Assembly: GCA_006384855.1 (NCBI GenBank)
Contig: VCJN01002700.1
Coordinates: forward strand, 62,001 to 126,000
From: Tetraselmis striata
Taxonomy: Eukaryota > Chlorophyta > Chlorodendrophyceae > Chlorodendrales > Chlorodendraceae
Length of the DNA stretch: 64,000 nucleotides
Direction: 5' to 3'
Part shown: piece after piece, positions 45,481-56,646 of the stretch
Position numbering within the stretch: the stretch's first letter is position 1
Layout: every line of letters begins with the position of its first letter
Made by a program: the position numbers and the translations under genes
The notes under the pieces: model-generated
Seen by the model: the letters and a program-made list of their open reading frames with translations, nothing else
What the model was told of the DNA's origin: nothing
Database searches by the model: none

Positions 45481-47862
45481 ACTAAGCGGCGCTTCGCGCC
45501 GGGGATTTGTGGAGGTGCCCCTACCTCTTGGGTTGAGCGTGGTGCGGCCGTGCGGGATGCGGGCCGCTTTTAGCCGGCTTGTCGTGTTGATCTTGTAATA
45601 CTGTTGTTTCCGGGTAATAATGCTTTTAGCGTTAGATTTGTCAGTAATTTGTTTTTCAAAAGAGACGTATTATTTTGTAAAACAGATTAAATCTGCAAGC
45701 CGCGTAAAAGCGGGCCGCCGACCACTGGTGTGCATTACAAAAAGGCCGGTATCCAACCCACCGCTAAAAGCAGCACTGCAAGATCAGCAATACAGTACAA
45801 GCCGCCTACAGGCGGCCCGCATCCCGCACGAGGCCGCGCAGGTCGGGCCGGTCGTCAGGTCTACGGGGCGGGCACGCCGCGAATCGCCACGCCCGCCGCC
45901 TGTACGAGCACCGGACGCCGGACGCCGCCGTTCGACCGTCGCCCGTCCGTCGACGGACGCCGGGCCCCGGGTCGGCGGACTGCCCCCGCACCGCGGCGAC
46001 CCCTTTTTACAGCACCATACTTGGACTATTATTTACATCGGGGCTTTCACAAAAACGCACTACAAAGAGAACTAAGAGCAATTATGAGAGGTTGCCAGCA
46101 AAAGAGATACTTAAGCCTGAAAACAAGGTCGAACAGGAGGACAGGGAGCCAATAGACAAAAAGGAGCCAAGGGAACCACGAAGTCACTTAGCTGCCAGAA
46201 ACTCCAAGAACCCCCGCCCCGGGGTAGGCTATCAGGCACGGCGAGGACGCTTGCAGCCAATGACCCGGGTCATAGCAACACATGCCGACGAACGACGCGA
46301 CGCGGGCGCAGGAGCACCATCACGTGCCACACGCGCGGCCGCGACCCCGCCAAGAACATTGTCTGCATGAGCCATGTTGATGAGCAAGGAGAAACGGCGG
46401 CGCCACGCAGACAAGAGCTGGCCGATATTCTTGCCAGTGTGTGCTTGGCTAGCTTTCGCGAGCTCCACCAAGAAGGCCTCAGCGTGCGGGGCCAGCGAGC
46501 CAAACTCGGAAACGGCGAAAGGGACAAAGCGAAGCATGCCGGCGGCGTTTCGGACACCCTCGTCATACTTCTGGATTTTGTGGCGCTCTGCAGCCCGCAA
46601 AGCAGTCGTTGGATCCGGGGTTGACACGCCGAGGATAGGGGCAATGGTGGTATCGACAGCAACCGTGTTTCCGCGGATACCGCCATACCCAAAAAGCCCA
46701 ACATCGGCGGGCCGCCCGTCGCTGCCCTTCGGGAGAGAAACAAGCACCGACGGCTCCGTGAGGATCTGGACACCCACGCCCAGCGCTGACTTCACGTCGT
46801 GGCAAATGTCGGAAAGGCCATGTGCCGCCCACTCGTGTGCGGCGTGATTGGAGTCGCCCCCAGAGCAGCGTGCCACGTGATCAGCGTATGCAACCGCCCA
46901 AGTTGAAGGAGTGAACTCCACGCCAGCATCCTCAAAACGGGCAAGCATGCCTTGTACCGAGAAGGAGCAAGAAGCACAAGAGCATGGCTCGCCAAGGGAG
47001 AGGACAGGAGACGCCGGAAGGCCAAATGGGCGGCAAGCGGCCACACGGAACATGGAATCGTAGTACTCAGGGGAACGCTCACGGACTTCACCAAGGCGAC
47101 CCTCACATGGAGGATCAGTCACCAGGAACGCCGTCGCAGCGCGTAAGAGGCGGCCTCGGAAGCGGTTGCTGTCAGGGCCGCTTCTAGGCATACGCGCAGC
47201 CAGCTTTGCGAAACGGACCGTGTGGATGCGGTGGCTCAGGGTTTCCTGTACTTTCCGCATGGAGTGCAAGGGGAAGTCCGAGTAATGCGGGATAGCTTGG
47301 AGGTCGGCCGCCGAGCGCAAAGCAGACGCCGGCTCAGCCCCGGCGTCCGAGCAGCCGGCCCGGGCAACGTGGGAGCGCTTGGAGGGGAGCAACTTCAAGG
47401 CAGAGGCCAATGGCCCCGCTAGATCTTCGAGCACCGCGTCTCCACACTCGTTAACGACACGCGTATGAGCGGTATACTTGGACTACCGTGTGTAATAGGT
47501 AAGGAATAGTCGCTGAATATAGTCTCGAATGCTGATTCAGCAATAAAAACGCGCTGCGGTACCGCGTTATTTTGGCGTTTTAGACGAATACATGACGTGC
47601 CTGAGCTAGAATACACGCGCATCCATTCAGAATCTTGCCGTCTTCGGAGGTGTGCCTAGAAATCAAACGAGCACAGATCGAACATATGACGGTTCATACG
47701 CGAAGACGCAGCACAGGAGGACGGACGGACGGAGGACGGAGGACGGACGCCTAAAAATCCGTGATAAAACCGTATTGTTACCGGTATCGATTCTCACGTA
47801 TTCCAGGCGATTTCGGACGCGGCTCTCCTTTTCCTCCGCTCAACCCAAAAAGAGGTAGGGGA
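45481..47862 (-). mobile_element. Helitron-like element, copy 2, carrying a nested retrotransposon
   Basis: Same ends as copies 1 and 3. On the minus strand it starts TCCCCTACC at 47862 and ends with the hairpin and CTTAGT at 45481. The 5' inverted repeat has two extra A (caacccaaaaagagg). Total length is 2382 bp because about 1.45 kb of foreign DNA (46029-47473) interrupts the family interior. Without it, the element would be about 0.93 kb like its relatives. Flanks are acatat before and atgtac after the element, with no shared duplication. Confidence 0.75.
46029..47473 (-). mobile_element. 5'-truncated non-LTR retrotransposon, RLE domain
   Basis: Inserted in Helitron-like copy 2 and bounded by a 12-bp direct repeat, atacttggacta, at 46017-46028 and 47474-47485. 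Uninterrupted relatives have this sequence once. On the minus strand the reading frame is open from the very 5' junction to a stop at 46232 (about 410 residues) and has no proper start codon, as expected of a truncated copy. The C-terminal half has a Cys/His segment (SCASCSF, then HVARCSG) followed by RPADVGLFG, then VAVDTTIAP and RHKIQKYDE. This D...D...K order matches the restriction-like (PD-(D/E)XK) endonuclease at the C-terminus of site-specific non-LTR elements and related algal reverse-transcriptase proteins. It acts in target cleavage in intact elements. The RT part is missing here. A 200-bp tail follows the stop. Confidence 0.7.
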
Positions 47863-48017
47863 ATATGTTAATCGTGCAGTAAAATAAAATAATTACAGGA
47901 TTAACACATGCTGGGTGTAGTTCGCCCGGGTCATCGGCCGAATAAGCCGCCCCAGCACTTGCTTGGCCTCTTTCGCCAACTGCAGCTCATTGGAGGTCTG
48001 GCAAAGCCCTTACATGC

Positions 48018-48215
48018 TCTAAACTAGTTTCTTGAGTTTCTCCCTTTCCCTAACCGCGTATGCTACTAGCTGCATGTGGTGTTTCAATGGTGCGGGAGAG
48101 CGGGTTACTAGCTCATCACCCGTTCATTGTTGCGCCCTTTAACTATTTCGTGTGCAAAACATGAAGACACATATAAGCAGTCGCAGCAAATAAAGCATAG
48201 CATGGCAGTCTGCCG
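48018..48215 (+). promoter_or_regulatory. Leader of the unrecognised repeated gene, copy B
   Basis: Contains aaactagtttcttgagtttc, cctttccctaaccgc, gggttactagctca, gttgcgccct and acacatataagca in order. Each is matched in 50935-51090 and, less well, in 38430-38620. TATAAG at 48172-48177 is a plausible TATA box, and coding similarity starts about 250 bp downstream. Confidence 0.55.
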
Positions 48216-48429
48216 TCTTTCCCGCTTTTGCCATGTTGCACACTGCGAAACTATCGTGTGCACTAACTACATATGTGCGCGCAAAGGATATTAACTTAGG
48301 TTGTTTTCACGGCCGCGCGCGGTTGAGTCTATTCGCTAGTGTGCAGTAATGTTTCGTGTTTCATATTATTGTTTTATTGCACGCCGGTGCGTAACCATGC
48401 CATGCTAAGAAGAACCCGCCAGAGGGGAG

Positions 48430-49190
48430 GTGACACACGGATCGCTTCAATCGGACATCATGGCGGAGACTCAGTCCGCTACGATGATGGAGTTTTCCTT
48501 GTCGAAAACTCAACTTTGGGAGGCTCGTGAGCGCGACGACGGAGGTATTGGAGGAGCACATTATGGCTCCAAGGCCGTGGTACGATTGGAAAGCAACGAA
48601 AAAGCGACCATGCGCCCCGACTTGCTAGCGCCAGCCCACGGCGGCCCTGCCAATTCAAATCAAATCCGATATGGAGGATGTTTGCCTCTCGGTAGTGTCG
48701 GAGCTTTTGCATAGCAATAATACCCGGCTATACGAGGACGTGCGACCGACCCACTCGGTGCGCGGCTTGTTCCATCCACGTGCCGATTTAACGCACAACT
48801 TCCTCAAGCATGATGACCCGCTTCATTGGGAGGGGTGCCTTTGGATGACATGTCACGGAGCTCGCTATGCGGCGCTTTTCGTGGACCCTGGCGACATGTT
48901 ATACGCTACGTCTCGTCTAGCATCCGCGAGTGACGTGGCCCGCTACCTTCCTCGAGCGCGCGGAACCACGTCGAGACCATCGACAAGGCGTTTCGTTTCC
49001 GTCTAGCTTTTCTGCGTAAGGTCAACGAGATCAAACGCGCGCAGTCACGGTGATCGGGGGTTGCTGGACGTGTTGCTTGCGCAACGTTTCCAGCCCTCGG
49101 CGGAGCACCACGGCTCGGTGGTTTTCGGCGACGTGATGCGTGACTCCGAGCGTCGAGTCTTCAATCGAGGCTACAGTGAGTAGTTCTGCC
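48430..49190 (+). pseudogene. Decayed copy B of an unrecognised repeated gene
   Basis: Reads a helical start (MMEFSLSKTQLWEARERDD), then after a frame change KSDMEDVCLSVVSELLHSNN, DLTHNFLKHDDPL, CLWMTCHGARYAALFV, and further on IDKAFRFRLAFLRKVNEIK. Another frame change gives FQPSAEHHGSVVFGDVMRD and SERRVFN. Each block has a partner in copy A (37440-38350), in the same order. Conserved positions include SELL, DLT..(F/Y)LK, LWMTC, FR(L)..F.R..(N/H)EIK, FQP.AEH and FGD.M.D.ERRVF. No known domain recognised. Two frame changes within about 750 bp indicate decay, although a short intron cannot be excluded. Confidence 0.5.
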
Positions 49191-49329
49191 ATGGCTACCG
49201 CTACCCCCTGACATGTATGGGACGTGGTTGCAGGCGAAGCCAACACGAGGGCCAGCGTGAGTGACGGCGTGGGCCGCCCCTCGCCGGAGGTCCTAACGCG
49301 TTGCGGGCGATTCACCTTTCGGCGACCAC

Positions 49330-50930
49330 TGCACTACGTTCCATGGCATCTCTACGGCGGGACGACCGGCTTGTATCCGGCCCGGAACCCCCTTCATTAC
49401 AAACTTTTTTCGACCCTGCTGAGTACGGCGCTCATTGCAACAACCGTCAGCGGCTCAACCATGCATCCGCACTGCGCATGCGGGTGACGGTTCAGTCAAC
49501 TGTCCCTCGTCGGTGCCACATCAACAAGCATGAAAGTGTGACCCCGTAGTAATCCTCGTACTCCAAATTAGCGCTATAGCCGTGCTTGCGACTACCTGTA
49601 GATATCAACAAAATGAAAAAAGCTACTCGACACGCACGTGATGGATGGAGGCGGGGCTTGGAAGCGAAAGAAGACGGCCGTAGCTTGAGCTGAAATCACA
49701 TATGTGTTTGACTTTCCTATAGAAGTTGTAGATAGCGACGATTTCTAAAAACAATTCATTCTGAGCAGTTGAGACCGGCGGACTAGCATGTTGTAAACAA
49801 TTTCAATTATTTCAATTTCGATGGGGTGTGACGCTCCAGATAACAACCGGTTCTCAACGATCTATCTTCGCACGTGTGCGTTGCGCGCGCGACGCTCGCG
49901 GCGGTGCGACCGCAAAGGCGGGCATGGCATCCCCAACACCTTAATCTTGCCCCTCAAACCCCGTAGATTTGTCCAAACCCTTCCAGCAAGTGCTGACAAT
50001 GGAAATTGCAATAGATTACAACATGCTACTCCGTTGCTCTCTGTCGCATGCACCGAGTTGTTCTCAAGGCATGCCATCTCTAACCGCGATAAAAAAACAA
50101 TTACGTGTATCGCTCAGTCTCAGTCTCCCGGCCATCCTCTCTCGTTTCCCGCCCTCCTCCTTTCATTGCATCCTTAGCTCACCTGTCCCTCATGTATATC
50201 ATCCCAGACTTCGCGACTTTCCTGTCTTGCGCGCCCAATTCGGCATATAGCCCTAGGCATTCCTCTGTTTGTTTTGTCCTCTAGTTGCATCATCGACCCG
50301 TTGCATGGGTAGCATGCGTCGGGCTACGGCGGTGACATGTAACTACTTACCGTCCGCTCCAACGAAGGTCTGCGTGTCCCGAAGAGGAGGCGTAGTTGGA
50401 ATAAGGCAGCCGGAGCGTCCCTCCGGCGCTTAGTCTCGTACGGGGGTCCCCATCCCGAAGCGGGCGTCATCGCGGTCGTTATAATTGGAGGGAGGGGTAC
50501 AATTTCTGGGGGGAGTGTTGTTATATCGGTATCGGCGAGAAGGGAGAACTTGGTGCTCGGCGAGGGGCATGTTGGTAACGAATGGTGATAACAAACACGT
50601 GTCGTCATGCGCGGCGTCATTGCGGGTGGCGCGGCTTGGGGAGCGGTAGGTTACACCTGTTCGTAATACCCATTTTCGATTTCTCGACCTATTTTCCTGT
50701 TCGTATTACCACATCGACCCCAATGTGACTCCCGATCCTGGCGCGCGGTTCCTCTCTGGGTACTACATCGCACCGTCCTCTACGACACTCCCAAGTTCAA
50801 CAAGACTCCGAAGCAGTGGCCATGCATGCCCTCTTCCTAGCATGGTGCTACACCTTCTCCGTCAATCTACCGCTCTCTCCGTTTGCTACCACCAGGCAAA
50901 ACCATACTCCTCTTCTAAATGTACCAAACT
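49330..50930. other. No gene recognised
   Basis: Short frames only, none with recognisable motifs. 50080-50250 is pyrimidine-rich. No clear repeat boundary was found between the copy B relic and the solo leader at 50935. Confidence 0.4.
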
Positions 50931-50934
50931 AGTT

Positions 50935-51090
50935 CATGGGGTTTCTCCCTCAATCCCTTTGCGCCCTAACCGCTTCTAGTTGCATGTGATATTCCAGTGG
51001 TACAGGCGGTTAGTTCATCCGTTAGTCGTTGCGCCATTCGTGACTTCGTGTGCATCAATGCACATATAAGCAATCGCAACAAGCAACCCC
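50935..51090 (+). repeat. Solo leader of the unrecognised repeated gene
   Basis: Matches 48021-48190 with moderate divergence, sharing aaactagtt, tttctccct, cctaaccgc, gttgcgcc and the block cacatataagcaatcgcaac (TATAAG at 51065-51070). No related coding sequence follows, so this is either a solo remnant or the front of a truncated copy. Confidence 0.5.
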
Positions 51091-51399
51091 TGCAATGTTT
51101 TCATTGTGTTTCACGGCTAGCGCCTCACCGTTACTCCGTTTTCCCTACATTAACTTTCGCATTCCCTCGGAATCTCGCCTCCTGCCGAATTCGGCTTGCT
51201 GCCAAATACGATTGTGTAACAACATCCTGCGCATTCTTTTTGGTTTTACGATGTCTAAAACTCCTTTATATTATTTAAATATGTTCTTTTATATCTAACT
51301 ACAACTAGTCGCTAGATCAAGTCGCTAGCAGTAGCAATTGCCCGTACGTCAAGATTGAGAAATACGCGCCGGATGTCATTTTTTTGCCCCCGTGACAAG

Positions 51400-53580
51400 A
51401 TTGGCATCAGTGAAACCCTTGCAACGTCTATACGGCGGCCATTTAGGCAGCGATCCGGTTACGGAAAGTAGCCTTGGTAAGGCGATGCTTTGTTAAAGTC
51501 ATCAAGCAAATAATGCCGAAGCATTCTGCAAAACTAATAATTGGAGGCCAATGACGGAATTTCCAACCATGTTGGATCACTACCGTTTAAAACATTGCCA
51601 TCAAAATACCCGGCTCTGACAACGGAAGGTCTGCCTTGCCCGTTTTGGCGTCGGCCCATTCGAGTAATGCGACTTGGGGCAAGCCCAGCATCCCGCGGAG
51701 CAAAGCATTTCGGGAGTGCGATACATGTGCAACAAAAAGGCAATAATATGAGAGAGGGCCTAACGCCATAACTGGAAAAAAATTCCTATTCCAGGTAAAA
51801 TCCATGGCGCTGTGAAGGCGGGAGGGAGGGACCCCGCCACCCCAAAAAGCAGTGAAGTCCTCGGGTGTTGACGCAGTAACATGACTACAAATAAAACCCC
51901 CAAACTCCGGAACCAACAACCCCAAATTATGACGGTGATACCCCCCCCGCGGGCACTCCACCAACATATGTTCGATAGTCTACTCATATTCATTTCCGCC
52001 ACATGCAGAGCAACGTTCAAGGAACCGCTCAGATATGGCATAAATCCGGGAAAATTGACGGGCAGTGGGCAATACTCAGGTGCGTAATTGTCTCACAATG
52101 TGCAGCCCGGGCACAACCCCTTCGGGGACACCCGTACCGTACTATGGCAACGGGTTTGACGCGGCATAAGACATTTGGGCATATATAGCCCAGGTGTAGT
52201 TAGTAGGTGCTAAAGGTGCCGACGATTCCTAACACGCCCACACCGATGCCTTTATGACCAGTTCAGTGGCATCGCGCACGGCTAGTGACCTCCACTCAAG
52301 CGGAAAGTGCGCCCCTCAGCTAGCTCCACGTTCGCCCTAGGTAATCGATATAATCACCGCACAATCCATGACGTCCACGTGTTGGCGTGTCCGCGTCCAC
52401 GTGTCCACGTGGCGCGCCCGACTTGGCTGATCTATTAAATGAATTATACATATATTCAAGTCGGATGTATTAAGCAGCAACGCCCGAGCCCGTGCCGCAA
52501 CGGCCGTAGCCTCTATGCGCGCAATATCCAATTCCCAACACATCATCGGTGCAGTGACCACCCTAGCGGAGCTTTTACCCATCCAATAAGGCATTGCCAA
52601 CGCTGATTGAGTACGGTTTGTAAATTATTTGCGCCGCTAGTTCTATACATCCATATTCCCCGTACTTCACACCGCCCGTAAGTTCGAACCGGTCGTATAC
52701 ATGTTTCAACGACATACACACGCTCATCAATAGGAATTATGCCCCATGCACCGACTAATGCCGAATCGACCGCCTCAATGGCGCGCTTACCCTTCTTGCT
52801 ATGGTCGTCTACAATGCGCCGCATGCAGAAATCCGAGTTAATGACCGTATAGAAATACCTATTGTATATTCATTTACAACCGGCACCCCCCCCCCCCCCC
52901 CCCCCCCCCCCCAAGCTGCCATCGGGCAGCCTTTTCGCGTAACGCGGTTATTTCGCCGGAAAATCGACCTAATGCCAGCACCCCACACTTAAGTACCCCA
53001 ACCCCCAAAATGGTCCTTGCCCATTGGGAAAACTGGGCAAACATGGCATGCATGTTATCGCTCGAACATGCCTGTTATAACGAGCTTGTCAGACCATCGG
53101 CGTTGTCCGCGTATAAACGACCCAGCATCCGTAGTGGTTGCCTTGCCGCTAATGTTAAATAGGATGGGGGAAGCGGGGCACCCCTGTCGGAGGTCATGCT
53201 CTATGGGTATGGGGTATGACAGTGTTCCCGGGCCCACCTCTGGCCCATATAAGCCGCGCCGTACCATACTATCTATTCAAAATTTTAATTAAGGTAAAAT
53301 ATGACCCGCGCAACTCCCATGATCTAGTTTTAGGAATGAAAGCTCATGAGGTACAGTGTCATACGCATCCTATAGTCCATAACTCCCGCGTGCGTCGGTA
53401 GACTTCACGCTTGGCGACAATATCGAACAAGATGGCGACTTGCATGGGGCCCTCTTCCTTGACCCGCTTGCCAACGGCGGATTGTCCCTTTAGCCTGGCA
53501 GACGTCCTGCAAGCGTTGCGTAATGATAACCACTCATAAGGAGTTTCATAGCGGCACCCATAATCGAAATGCCCCTATAT
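51400..53580 (-). mobile_element. LINE-type retrotransposon relic (reverse transcriptase)
   Basis: On the minus strand, broken frames show reverse-transcriptase landmarks in order. There is a DAYDTVPHE block (near 53378-53342, in place of the usual D.KAFD.V.H). RQGCPASPILFNI lies at about 53195-53150. YADN at 53116-53102 replaces the catalytic YADD. Then come WGIIPIDERVYVVETCIRP and a downstream NLQTVLNQRW (52824-52543). A C-terminal Cys/His cluster (CSACGGNE, then HMLVECP) lies near 52020-51930. The frame closes near 51534 and an untranslated tail continues to about 51400. Several frameshifts and the altered YADD box show it is dead. The tail also occurs in intron 16 of the channel gene and in pieces near 28750-28900. 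A 27-nt C run (52886-52912) interrupts it. The clade was not resolved. Confidence 0.7.
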
Positions 53581-53725
53581 AATCCTTAATTAATTGTCCA
53601 TTAACACTGTCAAGTCACCGTATTTCGCACCGATGCTATGGCCGAGGTACGCCACTGTTGGGGATATGATACTGCTCAGTGAATATCGCGTGAATTAAGG
53701 CCAGCAACACCTTGCCGAAATGGCC

Positions 53726-54590
53726 TTACGAGTAGATCCTTACAGGATTTCGATCTGATGATGAGGTGTCTGTACCGACCAGTATATTGAGTCTCCCCCG
53801 GCCCCCGGCCTCTGGATATGGCGTGGCCGGTGGGGGTTCAGCACCGTGGGGCGTCCTCTGGCCCCTCCAGGGCCTTCTGCTAGGGTGTCTCCCGTGGGGG
53901 TCACTAGCCTCCCAGCATGTCTCGTAATTACTCTGTAATGCCCCGTAATCGCGATTTTCCCACGGAACAGGCTTGTAATCGCTGTATGTACCGTGTAATC
54001 GCCACTTTTCTGCTAGGCTCGGTAGTCGCAAAGAAGTCCCCGGCGGCATGCATTCCGTAATATTGCTACCTGTAGCATGTTGTCTATCCCCATAGTACAT
54101 TGGGCCCACATCGCGCCTCGCGTGGTTACCCGTAATCTTTCGGACTTCCGTCATGCTGTACTTTAACACCTCACAATAGGCTCCGTGACGACTCGCAACG
54201 GCCAACGCCCAACGCATCGTAGGGTTCAAACCGATTTTTTACAAGTGCGGGCGGGCAGTTAACCATCGCAGCAGCGCCAGTGAGTAGCTCGTACCCGCCC
54301 CCACACGTTGCGAGCTGCCGGCGCCAAGTATTGGTGTGCCATGGGGCGTCGCAACTCCAAGCGCTGTATTCTTGAGGGGAAGGAGGGCTGGACGCCTGGC
54401 CACGGCTAACTGTAGGGTACCGGTATCGGCACATTAGTAGCCCTCGCCGCGGCCCGCATAACTGTATGCTTGCGCGACGCGCCGCGAACAGTCAGTTGGC
54501 CATCACCACCCAGCGCACGCCCGCCGCTCGTGGGGCGACCATACACGGTTCGGTCACTCAAGGCCCGGCACAACGTCTCGAGGACACTAA
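53726..54590. other. No gene recognised
   Basis: Contains repeated cgtaatc words (53924-54140, for example ctcgtaattact, ctgtaatgccccgtaatcgc, gtgtaatcgcc), which look like a decayed simple repeat. No coding sequence is supported. Confidence 0.4.
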
Positions 54591-54593
54591 AGC

Positions 54594-55924
54594 TTGCCGC
54601 CACGGTGGTTTTCGCCATCATCCAGGCGGAGCACGGCGCGGTCCCGGCGGGGGCGGCGGTGGTGGTGGGCGCAGTCGTCGATTCCCGGCGGGGGCGTTGA
54701 CTGGAAGTTCCGGTGTTGCGATGGCGGCTGCGGACGCACCTACCGGCGGCCAGCCCCCCTGTGCACGCACGTGAACCACGGGATGGAGTCCGACGACCCG
54801 GAGGTATCTGCCATGCACCTCGCCTACGCTGCGACTTTCGACCCCTCTGTGTATCTGCGGTGCGTCCCACGAGACGACTGCCCGCGCTCGGGCCACCACG
54901 TGTTCCATGGCGCGCGAGCGGCGGCCCGTGCCGCTATCTGCGAGTTCTGCAGCCCCCCTCCTCCCACGGGTCCGCCCCCCGGTGTGGCTCTCCCGGCGTC
55001 GGCAGCTGGCGTGCGGGCGCTGGAGCGCAAGCACGCGCCGGCTGCTGCCTCAGCCGCCCAAGATGCCGCTCTCGCGGCCACCGCTCGGTGGTGCGCTACC
55101 AGCGACGTCTACCGCAAGATGCCCCGTACGCCGCGCTGCGGGGAACGGATGTCGGCGTCTGTCCCGCAGCTCGGCATGTCCTCTTCCCCCTGCTAGACCG
55201 TACGCTGGCCTATGTTGACCGCTTCCCTCCTACCGACGACCGGTCGTACGGGGCCGAAGGCGCTGTCTGCGTGGTTGCGGGGCTACTACTGTGACCCTAC
55301 CCATCCCGCAGCCCCGCAGTTGTGCGGAAATTGGCGGAGCGGCGAGTGCGGCTGTGGGAGGCAGGGGATGCTGTGCGCGCCGGCTTCTCGGTGGGCGGGA
55401 TGCAGCAATTGTGGCGCGAATGGCGGGATGGCTGCGAGTTACATAATTACCAAATGGAGGCGGGTGAGCTGCCGACGACCACATCTCGGAGTGCTCGCCG
55501 ACGGAAGCGCCGGCGATCTGCGAGGGCGCGGGCGGCTTCTGCTGAGGCTGCGGAAGGGGGCGCCAATGCTGCGGCGTATGGGGTGCCGCCGGCGGTGGTG
55601 GATGCTCACCGCCGGGCGGCGAAACTCACCGCTGTGCAGAAGCTACGCCGCGCTCGCCGGGCGTTGGACACTGCCGACCTCGGCATGGTGTCTAACGCCG
55701 CTGCGGCGCTCATTGCCCTCGATGCCCTCCATCCGCCTCATGCTGCCACCGGCCCGGAGTACTCTCCCCTCGAAGAACCGCCGGACCTGCAACGGGCGCC
55801 GCCGTCTTGGGGCGACAATGCGGATGAGGTTAGGCGGTGGGGGAAGGACCAGCGGCGGTTTTTGCGTCGTGCACCCCGCCTTTCCGCATGGCATGTGGAC
55901 TGGTGGCGTTGGGAGCACATCTAG
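54594..55924 (+). pseudogene. Fragment of an algal reverse-transcriptase protein, N-terminal part
   Basis: The first frame has a zinc-finger-like stretch, CDGGCGRTYRRPAPLCTHVNH with Cys and His spaced as a C2H2-type finger. After a frame change a middle block reads CPAARHVLFPLLDRTLAYVD, and after another change 55322-55924 is open: WREWRDGCELHNYQ, then KLTAVQKLRRARRALDTADL, then AAAALIALDALHPPH. A zinc finger followed by such a helical region ending in a leucine-rich stretch and HPP is familiar from N-terminal regions of dispersed algal RT-like proteins; this is recognition from memory and weak. The RT core itself is absent and the piece stops in a TAG at 55922. The frame changes mark it as broken, unless introns lie between the blocks. 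Confidence 0.35.
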
Positions 55925-56646
55925 ACACGTTGGGACCTGTCTAGACATACCTTCACGGTGCCACTCGCGTCACTGTGAGATTCAGATGTGACACATATAC
56001 GGGTGACGAAGCACTACCGTACCGGTACCACTATTATCCGTCAAAGCTGCTGCTGGTGGCGGCATGTCCATCCAGTTACGTGCGAGTACATCCGGCGTTA
56101 TTGCCGGCGGGCGATAAATCCTTTTTGTAATCATTGTGGTAGTCGTACATGACGTGTGATGTGTTACATGGCACTGAAGTATAAGGTGCGAGGTTGTCCG
56201 TGTAGTACCGGGTAGTACGCGATATATTTATTAAGCCGGTACCGGGTATCTAGTACGAACCCGGGCGCGATGACGAGTCGTCCTGTGGATAACTACATCT
56301 ATTAGTACATGGGAGCGCAAATCGCAGCCGTACTATTCGGCTAGGGGCCTGCCCGCCGTCCGATCAAAGGTCATCAGACGGGCGGTTTGGCTGCCATGTT
56401 TTGCCAAAGAGTTCTCACGTTACCTAAATATTCGCGAGGGGGAGGGCGGGGGCAGGCAGCGGTTTGCCGAAGAATGTTTGAATTACAATATTAGCGACAG
56501 CTGCCATCGGGGAATGTGGCCCGGGGGGGGGGGGGGGGGGGGGGGGGGGAGGGGGGAGGCAGTCGGGCGTGGTCCCCCCGCCGCCCCGCCCCCCCCCCCC
56601 CCCGCCGCCCGCCGCTCCCGCCGGGGGAGTGAGGGGAGGGGGGTAA
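55925..56646. other. No gene recognised; ends in G/C homopolymers
   Basis: Mixed sequence to about 56500, then a 27-nt G run (56523-56549) and a C run near 56588-56602, next to the start of the duplicated segment. Confidence 0.5.
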
